NCBI GenBank assembly: GCA_022393335.1
Contig: JAJEKB010021303.1
Span: forward strand, 1,160,693 to 1,224,692
Length of the DNA: 64,000 bases
Source: Macrotrachela quadricornifera
Taxonomy: Eukaryota > Rotifera > Eurotatoria > Philodinida > Philodinidae
Direction: 5' to 3'
How positions within the stretch are numbered: position 1 is the first letter of the stretch; every line of letters begins with the position of its first letter. Below the pieces are notes generated by a model, which was given only the letters and a program-made list of their open reading frames with translations, did no database searches and was not told the DNA's origin. Position numbers and translations under genes: made by a program. This document shows positions 1-11,423 of this stretch, one piece after another.

Positions 1-1598
1 TATATAGCGCACTAAGGATTTCCTCATCACAGATAGCATTTTTTTTTGGTTTTTATGAAGCATTAATAAATTATTGAAATTAATCGTCTGAACTAGAGAT
101 GTCATATTGCTATTATCTTCACTTTCACTTCCACTTGCTAAGGTAACAGTAAGTGTTTTAATGATTGAAAAATACTATATTTGACAGTGAGCAAAAATTA
201 GTTTACCTGTCAGTTATTTATTTCCATTTACCGGTAATGCTAATGGAAATATGACATGTCTAGTCTGGATTACAATTGGCGTAGCTCTTTCGAAAAATAT
301 TCAACATGTGATTAAAAGCTTTGTACGGATAGAGCTCATGTGAACGTCGTAAACGAACGGCGAGTTGCTCGTCAGCACCACTCGCAGCTAGCGAACTCCC
401 ATATCCTACCTTTTTCCTAATTAAACGTCGAGCAATGTTACGATTGAACCAGATTAGATTGCGTGCCATAAAAGTTAGCAGACTTCTAATTATAGGAAAA
501 TCAATTTCAACAAGAGAACCGAAAATCAGGTTTCGTTGTTAACTATCCGTCATAACTTCAATTCCACGATCTTTTTAAAAAATATGCATTATATTGAACT
601 TACTGATATCCTCTGAAACAATTCTTGTTGGATCTTGGGGACTGTAGCCACTAGTCTTGTATCGGTATTCCTACGGGACATTACTCACCGATAGTCGTTG
701 CTATCACCAAGTAGAATAATAGAAGAGCGAAAATATTTGATTGCATGAAATCTGCATTAATGACTACAATGCACATAAGTACACATGTAAAACTACGATC
801 TGATTTTAATTCATACACTTCTCTTTTCGTTCCAGAGAATAAATCTTTTTTTTCTCAAAAACGTCCTTTTTTAACTGAAAAACATCATCTCAAAAAATTT
901 TCAAAAACTAATGATATAAATTGATTCTCAGATCACGATAACCTTTGATCAAACTTTATAGAACACCGTTAGTTAGCCCAAAAGTCTTTTCTTTATGAAC
1001 AACTCAAATATCAAATTTTTCAAAATTGATAAAAGATTCGGATTCGGTGACTTCCGAAACCTTTGCTTAAACTTAAATCTTTGGTCCTGTTGTAACGACA
1101 TGTGTCTTAACCTTTGACCCGATGGCAAGCAAGAAGACGCATTTTATTAATAAACTTTAAGCCAATATAATTTAACCATTGTTCGATATAATATAGTCGA
1201 AAAAAGCTATTTATCTCTTTAGAAACAGAGCTTTTTTGGAAAAGAATCAAATACTTTCTTTTCTATATATTTAATTATAAATCAACCAGCATCTATACTT
1301 TATAAAAACTTTTATAATTACGCGCCTTGAGAAATTTTTCAAAATATGATATAAATCAACATTGCATTCAACATACTCATATTTTACTTTAGTATTTTTC
1401 TTTGGAGCTTTTGCTGTATTACAGCAGACATTATGCCTTCGTCTTTTTGTTCTTTCAAACGTACTTTCAATTGAATAACCTTACCAGCACTGAAAATGTT
1501 GTTTAATGAAGAATTAATTGCACAGAAAGATACTTTAATATGAGTATAGTAATATTTACTAAAATTATTTTTAATAATAAAAAATATAAATTAAACAA
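1..1598. other. AT-rich intergenic sequence
   Basis: No convincing gene. One minus-strand ORF (260-469, 69 codons) stands out only because its middle is richer in G+C than its surroundings. Its first 20 codons could end at a splice donor (a GTAGG-type site), so it might be a small exon, but I recognise no family. The rest is AT-rich sequence with stops in all frames. Confidence 0.4.
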
Positions 1599-2313
1599 TG
1601 TCTAAAAAATTTCAATCCCTGTTTGTAAATTGATATCATCTGTATGAAAATATATATAGATAATTGATTGAAATATACAATTTTGTAGAGAATGAAAAAC
1701 ACTATCTGAAGAAAAAAAAGTTATTTAAAATTATGTCGCTTTTATGAAAGATTATGATCATTTTATTTAGTTTTTCTAGATGTGTTTACATGATTCGATA
1801 GAGTTCAACGAGCTCTACAAGAATATAAATATCAAAAACAATATTGCGATGCTATTTCCACTATAAAAATTTTTAGTTGATCGAATATTTGGTCTTTTAA
1901 TGGAGTTCGAAAAGGTCATTTTCAACTTCAATATATCACACTGTATCTCACAACATAAATCAATTGTCAATCAGATAGAATCATTCAAAGTAAAGTATAC
2001 TTTTGTATAAAACTTCTGTTAGTTTTTCTGAGTTTTCTCCAAGTTGTGTATTAGAAAGAGGGTTAGAATTTTTTTTAATATTCATACTCTTGTAGAGCTT
2101 GTCGAACTCTGTCAACTGATATTAAAATATCTAGTAATGATACTGTTTCACTCGATCTTAATGTTTGAAACACTACATTTTTTTTTTCAAAAACTGTAAC
2201 GTGTTACATGCGTAGTCATCATCCTACAAAACTGTATATTTCAATCAACTATTTATATATGTTTTCGTATAGGTAGCATAAATTTACAGAGAGAAATCAA
2301 AATTTTTTGGACA
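1599..2313. mobile_element. Foldback (long inverted repeat) element, about 715 bp
   Basis: Two arms of about 230 bp (1599-1832 and about 2083-2313) are diverged reverse complements of each other. Matching blocks include TGTCTAAAAAATTT against TGTCCAAAAAATTT at the ends, TTGATTGAAATATACA about 75 bp further in, and GAGTTC..GAGCTCTACAAG at the inner edge. The roughly 250 bp between the arms has no ORF. This is the structure of a non-autonomous foldback or MITE-like DNA transposon. I could not define a target duplication, so the superfamily is open. The arms have many mismatches, so it is an old copy. Confidence 0.7.
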
Positions 2314-3552
2314 CCTTTTAGTTTTACAATACAATTATTAAAAGTCCGTTTTCTAGCAAAATGTATTTTCTACAAGATTGATGAAGAATGAGAGGGAAAG
2401 TATGATTAGACCAGCTTTATCATGATGTCATGTATATATCTCTGATACAATAAAATGTTTTTCTTACCATCAAATAAGTACAAAAGATTTATTTTCATTT
2501 TTCTAAATATTTTTTTCACTTATTATATATTGTTTTCTATTTCTATAGATATCATTTCGTAGACAGCGGAACACATAGGATTGAAATGCTCACTTGAATT
2601 GAACTTTATTTTAGGCTCGGTCTCATCAGAATTACGGCTTCAAGATTGAGTAGCATTTGAATCTGATGTTGCTTGAATAGGTGAACTTATGTCAGTCAAG
2701 ACAATTGAAACTTTCACATTTTTATCTATCTTTGAAGATGAAGAAAACTGAAGAACCATGATAATATGTTGTCATGATCATTAATAGTGTCACTTTATTT
2801 TATATATATCGTATGCTTCAAAAACAAAATATTAGTATTCAAGCATCTATCTTATCCGAAATATTACCATTCACTTGATCTGCTTGAATAAAATTACAGT
2901 TTTAAAAATTAAAATTACGACAAAAATATTAGCTGTGATGAATCTACTCGAACGATAAAAGATTATTATTATATTCATTGTCTTTAAAGTATTATTTTAT
3001 GGCAATACAGATTCGATCGAAACAAATCTTTTCTTTCGAGTCATATTTTAAATTATAATCGATACATATCATTCAAACAATCTACTAGATCGATTCTTAA
3101 ATATTTCACATAAAAAAGTAAAAGATCATTTATCTTTATCTTTGGTCTTCACAGTAACTATCAAATAAACATTTAATTTGATTCAATCAATTGAAAAATA
3201 CTTTTTAGCCTTCTATAGATCAACCACAACGTAATCATTAATTGTTGTTTCATACTTATAAAGAAAAATTTGATAAAACTAATCCAAATCAAATAGCATT
3301 AACGTCAATATCGTTGAATAAGAAAAGACAAGCTTTTTTCAACTGATAGTCTGACATGAATATGAAGTAAATCATTTTTATACTCTTGAGAATTTTTCTA
3401 GCCTTGTAAAGACTTAAAAATCCTTCCATACAAAACGATACAATAGCATAACATCTTTCATGACGACACTAGAAATGAAATAGTCTCACAAGGATTTAAC
3501 ATCACGTTTTTTTGTGTACTTTAATAATTTATTTAAAATACTCATAGATTTC
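2314..3552. other. Intergenic sequence, no gene seen
   Basis: AT-rich with frequent stops in all frames. I see no coding segment, RNA gene or clear repeat before the mariner element begins. Confidence 0.4.
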
Positions 3553-3828
3553 TACTTAGAGCCTGTCAAAAGTAGTGAAGGAGGTGCTTTTATTCATTAA
3601 GCACGAGTATAAAAAAATTTCTTTTTTTACCAATAGATAGAGTGTGTTTTGCTCTATCTTTCTATGCTATTTGATAATTCCTCGCCTTCTACCAAGTTAG
3701 TGAAATTTTGGGAAAACGTTTTTTGCCTACAACTTCCTGGTAGTAGAAGCTTATATTTTCGTCCTTTTCTTCTTATCATTTTTTACAACTTGCTTCTATA
3801 TATACATAAGAAAGAATGCGTCTGATAA

Positions 3829-4444
3829 GGGAACCTCTTCAAGAGTCACCCTTCGTATGGACTCATGTTTTGCCTATAGGTAGGACTCATAGTGTAGATA
3901 GATGCCCTAAAAGCGTTCGTGCCCAAAGCCTGTTGTTGTTGAGATATTGCATTTTCAAGGTATTAGGATAACTCACTGCCGTGGTTCCCCTCAGAAACAT
4001 CACAAAGACTCATTTTCGATTTTCGACTTGAAACTTTGTATAGAGAGAGGTCTCAATGAGAGTGGTTTAATATGAAAGTTTCAGACCTATTTCTTGTTCC
4101 TATCCTAAGATACGGCTTTGGTAACCTATTGTCATTTGTGGAGACAAGTTTTGGTGTTCTTATTTGCCATTAGAAGCATTCAGGAAAGCTGAAATCTTCA
4201 CAATGAACCACTCTCATTGATACTTCTTTCTATACAAAGTTTCAAGTCGAAATTCGAAAATGAGTTTTTCTGATGTTTCTGAGGGAGACCACGGCAGTGA
4301 AGTATCCCGATACCTTGAAAGCGTAACATCTCAACAACAACAAGTTTTGGCACGAGCCCTTTTAGAGCTCTCATCTACGGTATAAGTCGTACGTATAGGC
4401 AAAATATGAGCCCAAACTGTGGGTGATACTTTGAGTGGTTCTCT
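3829..4444. mobile_element. Inverted-repeat element nested in the mariner element
   Basis: Arms of about 220-250 bp (3829 to about 4080, and about 4200 to 4444) are reverse complements. Shared blocks are GTTGTTGTTGAGAT, CACTGCCGTGG and TTTGTATAGA, and the arms end near GGGAACC/GGTTCTC. The flanks read GATA on both sides (3824-3827 and 4450-4453), so a TA duplication is possible, though the exact ends are uncertain. It has no coding capacity. It lies between the left TIR of the mariner copy and its transposase, so it inserted after the mariner element did. Confidence 0.75.
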
Positions 4445-4589
4445 CATGAGATATTATCTACATTATTACGAATCATCGTATATTTTCCTTTTTCCTTACC
4501 TTCTCTCCTCTTTCATTTTCAACAACTACTGAAAACTTTCGCTTTTATATAAAAGTACGTACTGCACTTAGTATTTCGGCGAGGAGTTA

Positions 4590-5361
4590 TTCATGACGAA
4601 ATGAATCCTGTTTATGGTAATGATGTCCCTAGTCTAAGCACAGTCGAACGATGGCCAAAATTGTTTCGTGATGGTTGAGAGGAAATTGAAGATAAAGCGC
4701 GATCTGGTAGACCTATTACTGAAACAAAAATTGAAAATATCGAACAGATTTGTCTTCCCATCGATGATGATCCTCACATTAAAATCGAAGATGTCCAAGA
4801 ATAAACTGATTTGAATCATGAGACTGTTTAACGAATAATCATTGATCATTTAAAGTTTCGGAAGATAATCGCATGTTACATACCCAAGGATCTCACCGAT
4901 CTTCAGCGAGCTGAACGAGTTCGAATATGCAAGCATAATTTAGTGAAATTTCATCAGGAAACGTGCCGTTTATGCAATATAATTACTGGTGATGAGTCCT
5001 GGTTTCATCACAAACAGATCGGTCGAAAGATATAATACAAGGCATAGGTAGGTATAGGAGATCCTCCACCTACTGTTGTTCGAGGAAGATCGAGCCTATG
5101 TTAATCCATCGCATCGAACATGGTCAGATTGCTCACCATCATTATTACATCAACCAGTGTTTACGACCTCTGATCGACGAGATTAAACGTCAAAGACTTT
5201 CGTATGAGACTCGTGGTATCAAAATTCATTATGACAATGGTAGACCACATGTACATGAAGATGTATCCGATTATCTTGAATCTGAAGGCTTCACAATAAT
5301 ACCACATCCACCTCTGTGTGTAGATAATCATGATGAATATTTTGAACATTTAATGAAATAA
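4590..5361 (+). pseudogene. Mariner transposase remnant
   Basis: Conceptual + strand translation gives a helix-turn-helix-side segment (SLSTVERW, KARSGRPITE), then the first catalytic block TGDESWFHH, and about 80 residues later the second block IHYDNGRPHVH. The spacing and wording are typical of mariner DD(34)D transposases. The region is interrupted by several in-frame stops (for example near 4676, 4802, 4828 and 5032), so only its last part (5098-5361) stays open. The third catalytic region has decayed: an IPHPP segment is present, but the usual YSPDLAP-type Asp motif is replaced by LCVDNHDEYF. It cannot make an active enzyme. Confidence 0.88.
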
Positions 5362-5690
5362 TCATTAAATTCATTTTTGTTTCTGTTTTTTTTTTCTTTT
5401 CCTCTCGTATCTCATTACACAGTAAAACATGTGAAAGCAGGTAATAAGAAATGATAAGAAAAGAGTGAAAATGAACGATGTATAGACGAAAATATAAGGT
5501 TCTACTACCAGGGAATTGTACGCAAAAAAAGTTTTCTCGAAATTTTACTAAGTTGGTAGAAGGCGAGGAATTATCAAATAGCATAGAAAGATAGAGCGAA
5601 ACACACCATCTATTGGTAAAAAAAAAATTTTTATACCCCTGCTTAAAGAAAAAAAGTACCTCCCTCGCTACTTTTGATATGCTCTAAGTA

Positions 5691-6637
5691 AATGGAAGCA
5701 GCTTTTTGAGTTATGGTTTAACTCTGTTTTATTTAAATATTTCAGCATATAGTAATAAAAACTTCTTCTAAAGGTTTTTTTTTACCACTTCAATCTAAAA
5801 AAAGTATATATCAAGATAAGTACGTTTGCAATCCTTTTCGAAGAGAGAATGACAAAAAAAATCATAATCTTGTAATAAAAAAAAACACAAATTGTACATA
5901 CAAATATAAAAAGTCATGATTAAATATATTTTTTATGATTATTTACGGTCTATATTACAACATCATATTCGATAAATAAGACTAACAAATATTAAAATTG
6001 AGTCAAGAATGCTTAGTCATTTTTTCTATATGTATTTCATGTAACTTACAAAAAAATAACCATCATATTTCTTTTCAACTGTTTTCTATGCATCAACTAA
6101 TTCAATATATGACTCATATCTATTAGGTACTTCTGCTCATTAAAAGATATTCGTATAAACAGATGAAAAAATGAGTGATTTCTTGTCTTAAAACTGTATA
6201 TAAAACACAACATATGCATGACTTTTATCATACAGAATTGTTATTGATAAAAATCAAAAATTTTCTGCCATTTTAATAGAATAATTAGTATAAATAAGAA
6301 TGTTATTCTAGATCTATATTTAAATGATTCATAAAGGACAAAGTAATTACTGAAATATAATATTCGTATCGTTATGATGTAATATAAAAATTCGACTATG
6401 ATTTGTTTTTTGCAATCTGAAAATAGACCTCTCTTTCAAATGACGTGTCAGTGTTATGATTCTGTCGTCGTATCAAACCGCTTAGACGAAAATAATTCAA
6501 CCAAAAAAAAAATATTCAATACAAGTTGGTAAATAACAGCTTCGATAAGTAATCATAAGCGAATGACGCACCTGTACTTCGCTTACTTTTTTTTCGTCTG
6601 CTTCATGTTGGAAAAAAATCGAAAGAGAACAGTATAG
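5691..6637. other. Intergenic sequence upstream of the ETS gene
   Basis: AT-rich, no ORF of note. It presumably contains the promoter-proximal region of the ETS gene. I see no repeat or RNA gene. Confidence 0.4.
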
Positions 6638-6646
6638 TATATAAAG
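6638..6646 (+). promoter_or_regulatory. TATA box of the ETS gene
   Basis: TATATAAAG lies 61 bp upstream of the first in-frame ATG (6707). A start site about 30 bp downstream (near 6668) would give a 5' leader of about 40 bases. The motif is a perfect TATA box, but many similar AT strings occur in this DNA, so position is the main support. Confidence 0.5.
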
Positions 6647-6706
6647 CAGCGAACGATTCATTCAATAAACAAGTTTTTGAATAATTCGTATTCAACCTCT
6701 GTCAAT

Positions 6707-7481
6707 ATGTACAACTTTGAATCGTCATGCGATTTAGACATCTACTTACCAAACACAATAAATTTAGAAGAAATCTTATCTTATAAATCACATGAAATGT
6801 TAATACATTTATGTAGTATTGATACATCAACATCATCACATCGAATAGAGCCACAATTATTTAATCCATTTAATGATGACTTGAAAGCTTCATTAGAATT
6901 AACACATCAAAATATATCATTAATAAAGGATGATATTCTTGAGACAAATAATATTAATAATTATTCTTGGAAAGAATCAACAGTATTACCACATCTATCG
7001 AATACATTATTCTCAATTAATATGGATGAACAACAACAAAATATGATCTCAACACAATCACATTCAAATTTTGGAAATTTAAAAAAGTTTTCTATATATA
7101 ATAAACAAACTGGTAGACAACATCGGCCATTGTTATATGAATTTATTCGTTTGGTGTTAGATGATAATGAATATTCACATATTGCTGAATATATTGATCG
7201 TAAACAAGGTATTTTTAAATTACATAAACCACATGAAATGGCTGAATTATGGCAAAAAGTCAAAGGACGTCATACTAATAATGGTAAGTTTAGTTTTGTA
7301 ATAAAAATATTTCTTTACGAAATTTTTTTTTTTATTTTTATTAGTAATGACTTATGAAAACTTCTCAAGAGCTATACGTTATTATTATCGACGTGGTATT
7401 ATTCATAGTAGTGAGGGACGTTTCACATTTCGATTTGGATCGAAATCGGGTTTTGGTACAACATGGTGGCCAACTTATTAA
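6707..7481 (+). CDS. ETS-domain transcription factor, ESE/ELF3-like
   Basis: Sequence-specific DNA-binding transcription factor, expected in the nucleus. Two exons: 6707-7283 and 7345-7481, with a 61-bp intron (GTAAGT...TTAG, phase 1), giving 237 residues. The first ATG in frame is 6707; the frame is open further upstream but has no earlier ATG. The ETS domain fills the C-terminus (about residues 140-227). It runs from RPLLYEFIRLVL, through GIFKLHKPHEMAELWQKVKGR, to the recognition helix on exon 2, MTYENFSRAIRYYYRRGII, and then FTFRFGSKSGFG. The intron falls just before the recognition helix. The MTYE..SRA.RYYY..GI pattern and the FG..G end fit the ESE (ELF3/EHF/ELF5) group, whose ETS domain is likewise C-terminal. 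The N-terminal 140 residues are Asn/Ser-rich and without a recognisable Pointed domain. Confidence 0.93.
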
Positions 7482-8810
7482 TAAATATATTTTTCTTATT
7501 GTTTATTCTGAATGTTAATTTTATTTTACTTATTTTACGGCTAGTCCAATTCAATAATTTTCATTTCAGATGGTTACCGTTGAATTTTTTTATATGTTTA
7601 AAACTTTTATTTTATAGTTAAACATAGCATTATATTTGATAGTATCATATCTATTAATAATATTGTTTCTATGTTAGTATAGAAATAAAATATGGGATAT
7701 ATATTGGATGAGTCATATTATTTGGAACATTTTGCCGATATCTCGATAGAGATAACTCATATAATTTAGATTTTCTTTTTAAAAAATGTTCTATACAAAC
7801 TTTAAGAATAAAATTTCGGTAGTTTCCTGTTATTTTTTCTTTTCACAGCAGCGGATAGTTGTACCAGTTGATGGGAGCCAGAGGTACAGAACTCCCGCTA
7901 AAAAGAAAAACTCTTTTTTTCAAGAAAAAAAACGATTAAATAGTGTCTATGAATTTTCTCGTTTAAAAGTGAATTTTAGAGAAAAAGCTAAGATGCTTTT
8001 CGATAGCGAACAGCAGGAATCTGACAAGGTAGCTTCAATTTTTGTCTATGATGCGACAGAAAAGTCTTTTGAATTATATCCTAGAATAATTCATATAAAA
8101 ATTTTATTTTCAACAAGACGAAATCTTCAAAGTATACCATAGTATAAATTGTATATCCCTATTGTATAGTTCATACCATATACTTCTGCTAATTTTACCA
8201 CTATCTGAAAAATCTTCATACTGCATGAAGTCAAATATATCAAGTAGATCTTCTATATTTTCGCTTGTCAAGTTAGAAATAGGTCGTTTTTTGCTGAAAT
8301 GGAGACGATTTCGCGATGTTTGAAAAGATAGTTCAGTCCTTGTATAGCGCAGTAAAAATTATTCATTATGAGTCCATTAAAATCAGACAAACTTCAATGT
8401 TTAGAATGCATCGAGTTATTGCTATTTTATTTATTTGTGAAACGATTTAAGAAATCTTTTATGAATCCATTCAAAATCAAACATTAAAATTTAAGATTTT
8501 GAACGTTGAAGTTATCTTTATGCATAATGCTGAGAGTACGTGTGTGTGTTCGTTTATGATGTTCAATAGAGGAAGTTATTTGTCGAGTTAATAACAATCT
8601 TCTATGTATGTAATGGCAAGTATCGTTGTCTATCATCAGATCAAAAGACAAGGGATAATGATAAAGGAAAAACATAGCTATGAAGTATTCATCGATTTTT
8701 CTCTAATTATGCTTTAATAATAAAGTGAAAAGAACAAAGAAAGTATTGAGATTTTTCATTAAATGAATCAGTTCAAGTTCTTTTAATAATTAACTCAATA
8801 TTATATACTA
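7482..8810. other. Intergenic region with one weak ORF
   Basis: The + strand ORF at 7786-8142 (118 codons) starts with ATG, is rich in Lys, Ser and Glu in its second half, and contains a pyrimidine tract plus CAG near 7848 that looks like a splice acceptor. It might therefore be an exon of an unrecognised gene. I know no family for it. The rest of the interval shows only AT-rich sequence. Confidence 0.25.
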
Positions 8811-9504
8811 ACGGGTAGGCCATAATAAATGAGCCTCGCAGTAATTTACATATTTCTCATCTATAATTCGGTTTAGAAAAAAAATGGTTTTCATAATTTT
8901 GTAAGATATGATCTTATCATTTTGTTCAAGAAGCACAACTTTTAAACAAGAAGTTTTTAGTAGATTAGCATATCTCAAAATTGCTATGCTATGAAGAAAT
9001 GTAACTCAGTAGGTTTTGTAGAAAAATAGTTTGCTCTACAACACAGTAGGGTCAGATCCTCGAATACATTTGAAAACTTGCTATCTCATATATCTCCACA
9101 ATATAGTCACTTTGAGATATGCTAGTCATCTTTTTATACTTATTGATCAGAAAAAACTGCATTTTAAGGTTATTTAGTATTTCAACTATAACATCGTTAT
9201 TTGTCAGTGAAGTTTAAAAGTCTTACATGAAAGAAAACTATTCATTATACTTTGCAGTTTTTTTGGTTGACTTCTCATAAAAGTATTTATTAAAAACTTC
9301 TTGTTTGAAAGTTGTGCTTCTTGGACAAATCGATTGGATCACATCTTATAAAATAATGGAAACCATTTGAGACAATAGAAGTATCTACATTTTATAGAGA
9401 ATTTCATGAGGAATCTTTCTATTAAAAAAGATGTTTTTCTAAGCTGAATTATAAGTGAGAAATATATAAAGTACTGAGAGGCTCATTTATTATGGCCCAC
9501 GCGT
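8811..9504. mobile_element. MITE, TIR ACGGGTAGGCCATAATAAA, TA duplication
   Basis: The ends are reverse complements (ACGGGTAGGCCATAATAAATGAGCC at the left in two halves, ACGCGTGGGCCATAATAAA at the right), flanked by TA at 8809-8810 and 9505-9506. The arms match for about 170 bp, including AAGAAGCACAACTTT and AACAAGAAGTTTTTA. There is no transposase. The same terminal sequence occurs on the element at 15873-16575, so they form one family. TA target choice suggests mobilisation by a Tc1/mariner-type transposase. Confidence 0.8.
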
Positions 9505-9827
9505 TAATTTCTGTTGTTAAGATTATCGAAATAGAAAATAATAAATACTTTCATCCTATTCTAACCGTTACATATAAAAATAACCTGAATACTTGTTGTT
9601 TAATATCTGTTTTTAATGATATTGTCGATAATGCCATCAAAAAATAACTTTTGAATCTCATTAATACAAAAGTTCGATGTCAAAGGGATCTTCGTATATA
9701 TTAATAGATAAGTATCATACCCGATGGCATAGAAATTAATTGCATTTTTTTAATCTTCTAATACTTTATACAGTTGTGACACTTTAAATTGTTTAACAGA
9801 AAACAACTCGTGCAGTTGAGGGTGGAA

Positions 9828-10869
9828 ATGTCAGATTCTACTATTTCATTTCTTGGTTTTATTACTCAACAAGTAGTAATCTATGTTGGTTTTTTTCTTT
9901 TTATTACTGGTCTTATTGGTTGTACATTATCTCTAATTGTATTTGTTAGTCTTCGAACTTTTCGAGAAAGTTCATGTGCATTCTATTTAACTGTAATGTC
10001 AATTATTAATATTTTTCATTTATTTATCGGTTTACTCACTTATATTATGATCAGCGGATTTGCTATTAATTGGTCTGATAAATCAATATTCTATTGTAAA
10101 TTTCGTTCATTCTATGTTCAATTATGTATAATGTCATCTTTTTCATGCATATGTTTAGCAGCTATTGATCAATTCTTAGCGACTTGTTCTCATCCTCGTT
10201 GGCAACGATGGTGTAATGTCAAATCAGCTCACTATTTCTTAGTAGGAATTGTAATTATTTGGAGTTTACATGGAATTCCATTTGCGCTTTATACCGGTCA
10301 CATTGTATCATCCATAACAGGCACAGTTATTTGCACGACAACAAATTCTATTTTTACAAAATATCAAAACTTTTTCTATGTTCCTATTCTCATAGCTATT
10401 TTACCTGTTACAATAATGATTTTATTTGGAATATTAGCATATAGAAATGTCCAACAAATAGCTTATCGAACAATACCCTTAGTTCGACGTGAATTAGACA
10501 AACAATTAACAGTAATGGTTCTTGTACATGTTTTCTATGATATTATTGTTGTTATGCCATCAAGTATTATATCCATATTTAGCATTTTTTTTACCACTTT
10601 TAATAATCAAAATATTATTATACTACTGAACTTTATCAGAACTTTATCAACTATCATGTATTATTTTCATTTTGTGGTAAATATTAATGATGTTAAACTA
10701 TAATTATAAAATTTTTCGATTTGAATATATTTAGGGTTCATTTTATATATATATATGTGTATCAAAACGATTTCGTCAACAGTTATTCTATGTTTTATTT
10801 ACAATTCATCTTAATCGATTTTATCGTCGAAGAACAGATAATAATCAAATTGAGCCACAAATAGAATGA
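9828..10869 (+). CDS. Rhodopsin-like seven-transmembrane receptor
   Basis: Plasma-membrane G-protein-coupled receptor, ligand unknown. Two exons: 9828-10676 and 10735-10869, with a 58-bp intron (GTAAAT...TTTAG, phase 0), giving 327 residues. Reading through the intron instead truncates the protein inside helix 7. Hydrophobic helices lie at about residues 17-41, 51-75, 93-115, 134-155, 183-205, 227-257 and 262-292. Cys90 before TM3 and Cys169 in loop 2 can form the usual disulfide. At the end of TM3 the DRY motif is replaced by DQF (114-116). Exon 2 supplies the end of TM7 followed by a basic helix 8 (SKRFRQQ). The TM7 NPxxY motif is reduced to GSFYIY. This pattern resembles the large rotifer families of rhodopsin-like (peptide-type) receptors. 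The ATG at 9828 is the first in frame. Confidence 0.85.
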
Positions 10870-11101
10870 TTTTATATATATTTATTTGTTGTATTGTAAA
10901 GTATTAGAATTTTTATTTTTACTTAATGTTAACCAAAACTTCAGAATATCATAAATAATTGCTAAAAATATGTCCAAAATCGATTTATTTAATCATCAAA
11001 TATTCATTTGCAAGGAAAATCTATGTCATAGTCGAGATTAGCATCAAAAACTGATTCATCTGTGATTTCTTTCAGGTGAATATTTAATCCAAAAAAATAT
11101 A

Positions 11102-11421
11102 GGGTGACTCATAAATAACTATGCAATAACAAATTTAAATATCTTCATTACAGCTCAAGCAAATGAAGTGACTTTTTATCAATGATAGTGGTTTTTTCAA
11201 AGTTTATGTTCTTAAAAAAACACCTAGAGAGATCCTTTATAAAATATATATTGTTCTTTTTCATATCTGTGAAAAAGTAAAATTTTTTTGTTCGAATCAA
11301 CGGTGATATTTAACAGTATCTTTAAACATGTCTATATCTTTGATAAAAAAATGAACTTGTTTGCTTGAGCCCTAATGGAGATATTGAAATTTCTTATTGC
11401 ATAGTTATTTATGTGCTACCC
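11102..11421. mobile_element. MITE of 320 bp, TIR GGGTG, TA duplication
   Basis: The left end reads GGGTGACTCATAAATAACTATGC and the right end is its reverse complement with a few changes. TA flanks both ends (11100-11101 and 11422-11423). The TIRs extend about 70 bp (through ATATCTTCATTAC and GCTCAAGCAAA). The internal sequence has CCTAGAGAGATCC and resembles that of the element at 42645-42991, so both are one family. No coding capacity. Confidence 0.8.
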
Positions 11422-11423
11422 TA

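Larger units (their letters stand above)
3555..5688. mobile_element. Tc1/mariner-family element with long TIRs, TA target duplication
   Basis: The element starts CTTAGAGC and ends GCTCTAAG, and is flanked on both sides by TA (3553-3554 and 5689-5690), the duplication expected of Tc1/mariner transposons. The terminal inverted repeats are unusually long, about 240 bp (3555 to about 3795, and about 5440 to 5688). Both arms carry the blocks TATTTGATAATTCCTCGCCTTCTACCAA (split by no gaps) and CTGGTAGTAGAA. Between them lies a dead mariner transposase reading on the + strand and a nested inverted-repeat element (3829-4444). Without the nested insertion the element would be about 1.5 kb. Confidence 0.88.

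Noticed and set aside
6677..6706. ETS protein start at the upstream TTG
   Set aside because: Animal genes start at ATG; the first in-frame ATG is 6707. The same reasoning moved the receptor start from 9789 to 9828 and the hydrolase start from 55509 to 55524.
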